Shown: positions 61,093 to 64,000 of the stretch, in pieces
How the letters are laid out: each line of letters opens with the position of its first letter
Position numbering within the stretch: position 1 is the stretch's first letter
Assembly: GCF_019468465.1 (NCBI RefSeq)
Contig: NZ_CP080519.1
Location: 4,293,001-4,357,000, forward strand
Direction: 5' to 3'
Length of the DNA stretch: 64,000 nucleotides
From: Amycolatopsis sp. DSM 110486
GTDB lineage: Bacteria > Actinomycetota > Actinomycetes > Mycobacteriales > Pseudonocardiaceae
The notes under the pieces: model-generated
Told to the model about the DNA's origin: nothing
What the model saw: the letters and a program-made list of their open reading frames with translations, nothing else
The model's database searches: none
Position numbers and translations under genes: made by a program

Positions 61093-61962
61093 CTAGAACG
61101 CCAGCGCCACCGCGCTGAGGACCGCCCAGGCGAGCATGGCCAGGCCCGTGTCGCGTAGGGCCGGGATGAGTTCGCGGCCCACTTTGCCGCCGCCGACCGC
61201 GCGGACGGACTTGAGCAGCATGGGTGCCGTGACCAGGGCGATGAGCAGCAGCGGGTGCCAGATGCCGAGGACCACGGTGAGCACGTACGGCACCGTCACC
61301 AGTGCGAGGTACAAGCGGCGCGTGCCGCTGTCGCCGAGGCGGGTGGCGAGGGTGCGTTTGCCCGACTCGATGTCGGTGGGGATGTCGCGGAGGTTGTTGG
61401 CCGTCAGCACCGCCGTGGAGAAGCAGCCGACCGCGACGGCGCAGCCCAGGCCGGCCCAGCTGACGCGCCCGGCCTGCACGTAGACGGTGCCCAGCACGCC
61501 GGCGAGGCCGAAGAACACGAAGACGGCGATCTCGCCGAAGCCGTAGTAGCCGTACGGCTTCTTGCCGCCCGTGTAGAACCACGCGCCGAGGATGCAGACG
61601 CCGCCCATGATCAGCAGCCACCAGAAGCCGGTGAGGGCCACGAGCAGCAGGCCCAGCACGCCGGCCAGGCCAAGACACACCAGCGCCGCCGCGAGGACGG
61701 CCTTCGGGGCGGCCGTGCCGGAGCCGACGAGGCGCAGCGGGCCGACGCGGTTCTCGTCGGTGCCGCGCACGCCGTCGGAGTAGTCGTTGGCGTAGTTCAC
61801 GCCGATGATCAGAGCGAGCGCGACCAGCAGCGCGAGCACCGAGCGCCACCACGAGAACGCGTCCAGCGCGATCGCCGCCCCGACGCCCGCGACCACCGGC
61901 GCGATCGCGTTGGGCAGCGTCCGCGGGCGGGCGCCTTCGATCCACTCACTCACTGTCGCCAT
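61093..61962 (-). CDS. menA: 1,4-dihydroxy-2-naphthoate polyprenyltransferase
   Basis: 289 residues, UbiA superfamily with eight to nine membrane helices. The first Asp-rich motif is [17 protein letters not shown], the second [16 protein letters not shown]. It attaches the polyprenyl chain to 1,4-dihydroxy-2-naphthoate to form demethylmenaquinone in the membrane. Encoded downstream of menE with a small secreted-peptide ORF in between. Confidence 0.96.
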   Translation of the reverse strand: MATVSEWIEGARPRTLPNAIAPVVAGVGAAIALDAFSWWRSVLALLVALALIIGVNYANDYSDGVRGTDENRVGPLRLVGSGTAAPKAVLAAALVCLGLAGVLGLLLVALTGFWWLLIMGGVCILGAWFYTGGKKPYGYYGFGEIAVFVFFGLAGVLGTVYVQAGRVSWAGLGCAVAVGCFSTAVLTANNLRDIPTDIESGKRTLATRLGDSGTRRLYLALVTVPYVLTVVLGIWHPLLLIALVTAPMLLKSVRAVGGGKVGRELIPALRDTGLAMLAWAVLSAVALAF

Positions 61963-61996
61963 GGTCGTTATTCAACGCCATGCGATCTTCACCCGA

Positions 61997-62128
61997 TCAG
62001 GAACCCGTGACCTGCCACGTGAGGGTCCCGCTGCTGTTCGGCTCGTCGGCCGACGCGGCGCCCGCGCCGACGACCAACCCCACCGCAAGAGCCACGACCG
62101 CCACGGCAGCCTTCGTCCACCTCGTCAT
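61997..62128 (-). CDS. 43-residue secreted peptide between menE and menA
   Basis: ATG at 62128, TGA at 61997. Typical Sec signal: TRWTKAAVAVVALAVGLVVG then AGAASA with a cleavage site before DEPN, leaving a mature peptide DEPNSSGTLTWQVTGS of 16 residues. It is below normal ORF cut-offs. A perfect TTGACA (62159-62164 on the minus strand) is upstream but no good -10 follows. It is 51 nt after menE and 34 nt before menA on the same strand. Confidence 0.62.
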   Translation of the reverse strand: MTRWTKAAVAVVALAVGLVVGAGAASADEPNSSGTLTWQVTGS

Positions 62129-62179
62129 ACCCCGAGGCAACCGTGATCACTGGCACCCTGTCAACGATCCGGCGGGATT

Positions 62180-63331
62180 TCACGCCGTCCGGAGGGCGAA
62201 CAGGGCTTTGACGGCTGCCCGGTCGATCTTCCCGGGGCCCCGCAACGGCAATTCGGCCGTGAACTCGACCTGCTTCGGCGTCGCCGCGGCGCCCAGTTCC
62301 TCGCGGACGACGGCGCGGAGCGTTTCGCCCGCGACCGGTCCCTCCGCGACCACCAACGCGACCACCGCTTCACCCCACTGGGGGTCCGGGATCCCGACCA
62401 CGCAGACGTCGCGCACGCCCTTGATCGCGCCGAGCACCCGCTCCACCGACCCCGCTGACACCTTCACGCCGCCGGTGTTGATCACGTCGTCCGCGCGGCC
62501 GAGGACCTCGACGCGGCCGTCGTCGAGCAGCCGGCCGCGGTCGGACGTGCGGAACCAGCCGTCCTGGAACGACTCCTCGGTGAGCGAAGGCGCGAGCCGG
62601 TAGCCGTGGGCCAGCACCGGCCCGGAGATCCGCAGCCGCTCATCGGCGTCCGGCTCGACGCGCACCCCGTCGAGCGGCACCCCGTCGTAGACGCAGCCAC
62701 TCGCGGTCTCGCTCATGCCGTACGCGGGAACGATCCGCACGCCGGCCTCGACAGCCCGCGTACGCAGCGTCGCCGACGTCGCCGCAGCGCCCAGCACGAT
62801 CCCGTCGAACGCGCGGGCCGCGGACAGCCCGGCCCCGCCGTCGTCGAGCAGCCGGACGAGCTGCGTCGGCACCAGCGCCGTGTACCGCGGCCCGTCCTCG
62901 GCCAGCACCGGCGCGGCGGCGGCGGCGAACTCGTCCGGCCGGAAGCCCGCCCCGGTCAGGAAAGCGGCTTTCGTGCCCGCCAGCCGCGCGCGGACCAGTA
63001 CCTGCAGGCCGCCGATGTAGTGCGCCGGCGTGGCGAGCAGCCAGTGGCCCGCGCCGCCGAGCCGCGCGTGCGTGGCAGTGGCCGACGACGTCAGCGCGCC
63101 CGGCGAGAGCAGCACGCCCTTCGGCGCGCCCGTCGACCCGGACGTGGCGATGATCACGGCCGTGTCCGGTTCGGCCGGCGTGTCCGGCGCCATCGCCTCG
63201 AGCACGCCGGGCGCCGCCGGGTCGGCCGAAGACAGCGGCAGCACGGCCTCGCCGCCGTCCAGCGCCGCCGCCACGGCCGTGTCCAGGGCGGACACCGCTT
63301 CGGCGCTCCCGTCGAGCCACACCACACGCAC
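62180..63331 (-). CDS. menE: o-Succinylbenzoate-CoA ligase
   Basis: 383 residues, the short actinobacterial form. GTG start with GGGAG 5 nt upstream. ANL motifs: ATSGSTGAPKGVLLSPGAL, PAYGMSETASGCVYDG, WFRTSDRGRLLDDG and GPGKIDRAAVKALF. It makes o-succinylbenzoyl-CoA for MenB. It starts 16 nt after the menB stop, so the men genes are co-transcribed. Confidence 0.94.
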   Translation of the reverse strand: MRVVWLDGSAEAVSALDTAVAAALDGGEAVLPLSSADPAAPGVLEAMAPDTPAEPDTAVIIATSGSTGAPKGVLLSPGALTSSATATHARLGGAGHWLLATPAHYIGGLQVLVRARLAGTKAAFLTGAGFRPDEFAAAAAPVLAEDGPRYTALVPTQLVRLLDDGGAGLSAARAFDGIVLGAAATSATLRTRAVEAGVRIVPAYGMSETASGCVYDGVPLDGVRVEPDADERLRISGPVLAHGYRLAPSLTEESFQDGWFRTSDRGRLLDDGRVEVLGRADDVINTGGVKVSAGSVERVLGAIKGVRDVCVVGIPDPQWGEAVVALVVAEGPVAGETLRAVVREELGAAATPKQVEFTAELPLRGPGKIDRAAVKALFALRTA

Positions 63332-63347
63332 AAGGTCTCCCGGTGGA

Positions 63348-64000
63348 TCAGTAGTAGTACGGGACGTCGGACCAATCCGGGTCCCGCTTCTGCAGGAACG
63401 CGTCGCGGCCTTCCACGGCTTCGTCCTGCATGTACGCCAGCCGCGTGGTCTCGCCGGCGAAGAGCTGCTGGCCGACGAGGCCGTCGTCGATCGCGTTGAA
63501 CGCGTACTTCAGCATGCGCTGCGCCGTCGGGGACTTGCCGACGATGGCCCAGCCCCACTCCAGTGCCACCTTTTCCAGATCGGCGTGGGGGACGACCTCG
63601 TTCACCGCGCCCATGTGGTGCATCTGCTCGGCGGTGTAGTCGCGGCCGAGGAAGAAGATCTCGCGCGCGAACTTCTGCCCGACCTGGCGCGCGAGGTAGG
63701 CGGAGCCGTAGCCCGCGTCGAACGAGCCGACGTCGGCGTCGGTCTGCTTGAAACGCGCGTGCTCGGCGGAGGCGAGCGTGAGATCGCACACGACGTGCAG
63801 CGAGTGCCCACCGCCCGCGGCCCAGCCGGGAACGACCGCGACCACCGGTTTCGGCATGAACCGGATCAAGCGCTGGACCTCGAGGATGTGCAGCCGGCCG
63901 GCGCGCGCGGGGTCGACCGTGTCGGAGGTCTCCCCACTCGCGTACTGATACCCGGAGCGTCCGCGAATACGCTGGTCACCGCCGGAACAGAACGCCCAGC
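63348..64000 (-). CDS. menB: 1,4-dihydroxy-2-naphthoyl-CoA synthase (5' end outside window)
   Basis: The last 217 or so residues are present; reading continues off the right edge as AFCSGGDQRIRG then RSGYQYASGETSDTVDPARA. Crotonase fold with oxyanion and substrate residues GWAAGGGHSLHVVCDLTLAS, SFDAGYGSAYLARQVG and C-terminal WSDVPYYY. It closes the second ring of menaquinone from o-succinylbenzoyl-CoA. Confidence 0.96.
   Translation of the reverse strand, partial: WAFCSGGDQRIRGRSGYQYASGETSDTVDPARAGRLHILEVQRLIRFMPKPVVAVVPGWAAGGGHSLHVVCDLTLASAEHARFKQTDADVGSFDAGYGSAYLARQVGQKFAREIFFLGRDYTAEQMHHMGAVNEVVPHADLEKVALEWGWAIVGKSPTAQRMLKYAFNAIDDGLVGQQLFAGETTRLAYMQDEAVEGRDAFLQKRDPDWSDVPYYY

Noticed and set aside
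62159..62164. TTGACA as promoter of the secreted peptide
   Set aside because: The hexamer is perfect but no acceptable -10 lies 16-18 nt downstream; the ORF may be read from the men transcript instead.

Overview
The window is a high-GC actinobacterial chromosome segment. It carries a mycothiol gene (mshA), an actinobacterial redox regulator fused to the heme operon (rex-hemA-hemC-hemD), SenX3-RegX3, and homologues of the Streptomyces developmental regulators BldC, BldN and RsbN. From about 6.3 kb onward the gene order follows the Mycobacterium tuberculosis Rv0481c-Rv0548c order from memory (DUF2505, murB, lprQ, mshA, gpm1, senX3-regX3, ppx, proC, galE2, serB1, hemA-B, hemL, ccdA-resB-ccsA, menA, menE, menB). 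The presence of a BldN/RsbN pair and BldC points to Pseudonocardiaceae, probably Amycolatopsis or a close relative. That placement is inference; no rRNA or marker search was possible.

Layout: 1-6.3 kb is accessory. It holds a partial MDR reductase, a TetR-HAD pair divergent from a zinc alcohol dehydrogenase with a striking double operator, purU, a mycothiol-dependent-type enzyme, a DedA protein and a methyltransferase. 6.3-12 kb covers cell wall and thiol genes (DUF2505, murB, L,D-transpeptidase lipoprotein, hydrolase, mshA, YbjN). 12-20 kb holds a DUF4349 lipoprotein, gpmA, a regulator/lipoprotein pair, an aldo-keto reductase, senX3-regX3 and ppx. 20-28 kb holds a proline-rich membrane protein, a sugar isomerase, a thioesterase, proC, a BldC-like HTH protein, the 33-residue ribosomal protein bS22, an epimerase and an acyltransferase. 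28-31 kb is a HAD phosphatase and a BldN/RsbN-type sigma/anti-sigma pair preceded by a coupled small ORF. 31-36 kb holds an acyl-CoA synthetase, a glutaredoxin, a molybdopterin oxidoreductase and two paralogous membrane proteins. 36-42 kb is the rex-hemACD block and hemB. 42-47.4 kb holds three small membrane proteins and a MacAB-like export operon. 47.4-50.1 kb is a decaying patch with three gene remnants around a TetR and an uncharacterised protein. 50-58.2 kb covers tspO, hemL, a phosphatase, the System II cytochrome c maturation genes and a ParA-like ATPase. 58.2-64 kb holds bldC, an AsnC regulator, a cysteine desulfhydrase and the menaquinone genes menA, menE and menB (partial).

How the genes work together: the core theme is respiration. 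Rex senses NADH/NAD and is predicted to bind its own promoter, thereby controlling heme synthesis. HemA, C, D, B and L make uroporphyrinogen III. CcdA/TlpA-like/ResB/CcsB attach heme to c-type cytochromes. MenA, E and B make the quinone. TspO sits head to head with hemL. SenX3-RegX3 with a three-repeat PHO-type box is a phosphate-response system beside polyphosphatase.

Small or cryptic items likely to be missed by automatic annotation are the 33-residue bS22 gene, a 43-residue secreted peptide inside the men cluster, a 47-residue leader ORF coupled to the sigma factor, a 52-residue ORF coupled on both sides between ppx and its neighbour, and a set of genes whose -10 boxes lie 6-8 nt before the start codon (leaderless candidates). 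No tRNA, rRNA, CRISPR array, insertion sequence or prophage was seen.
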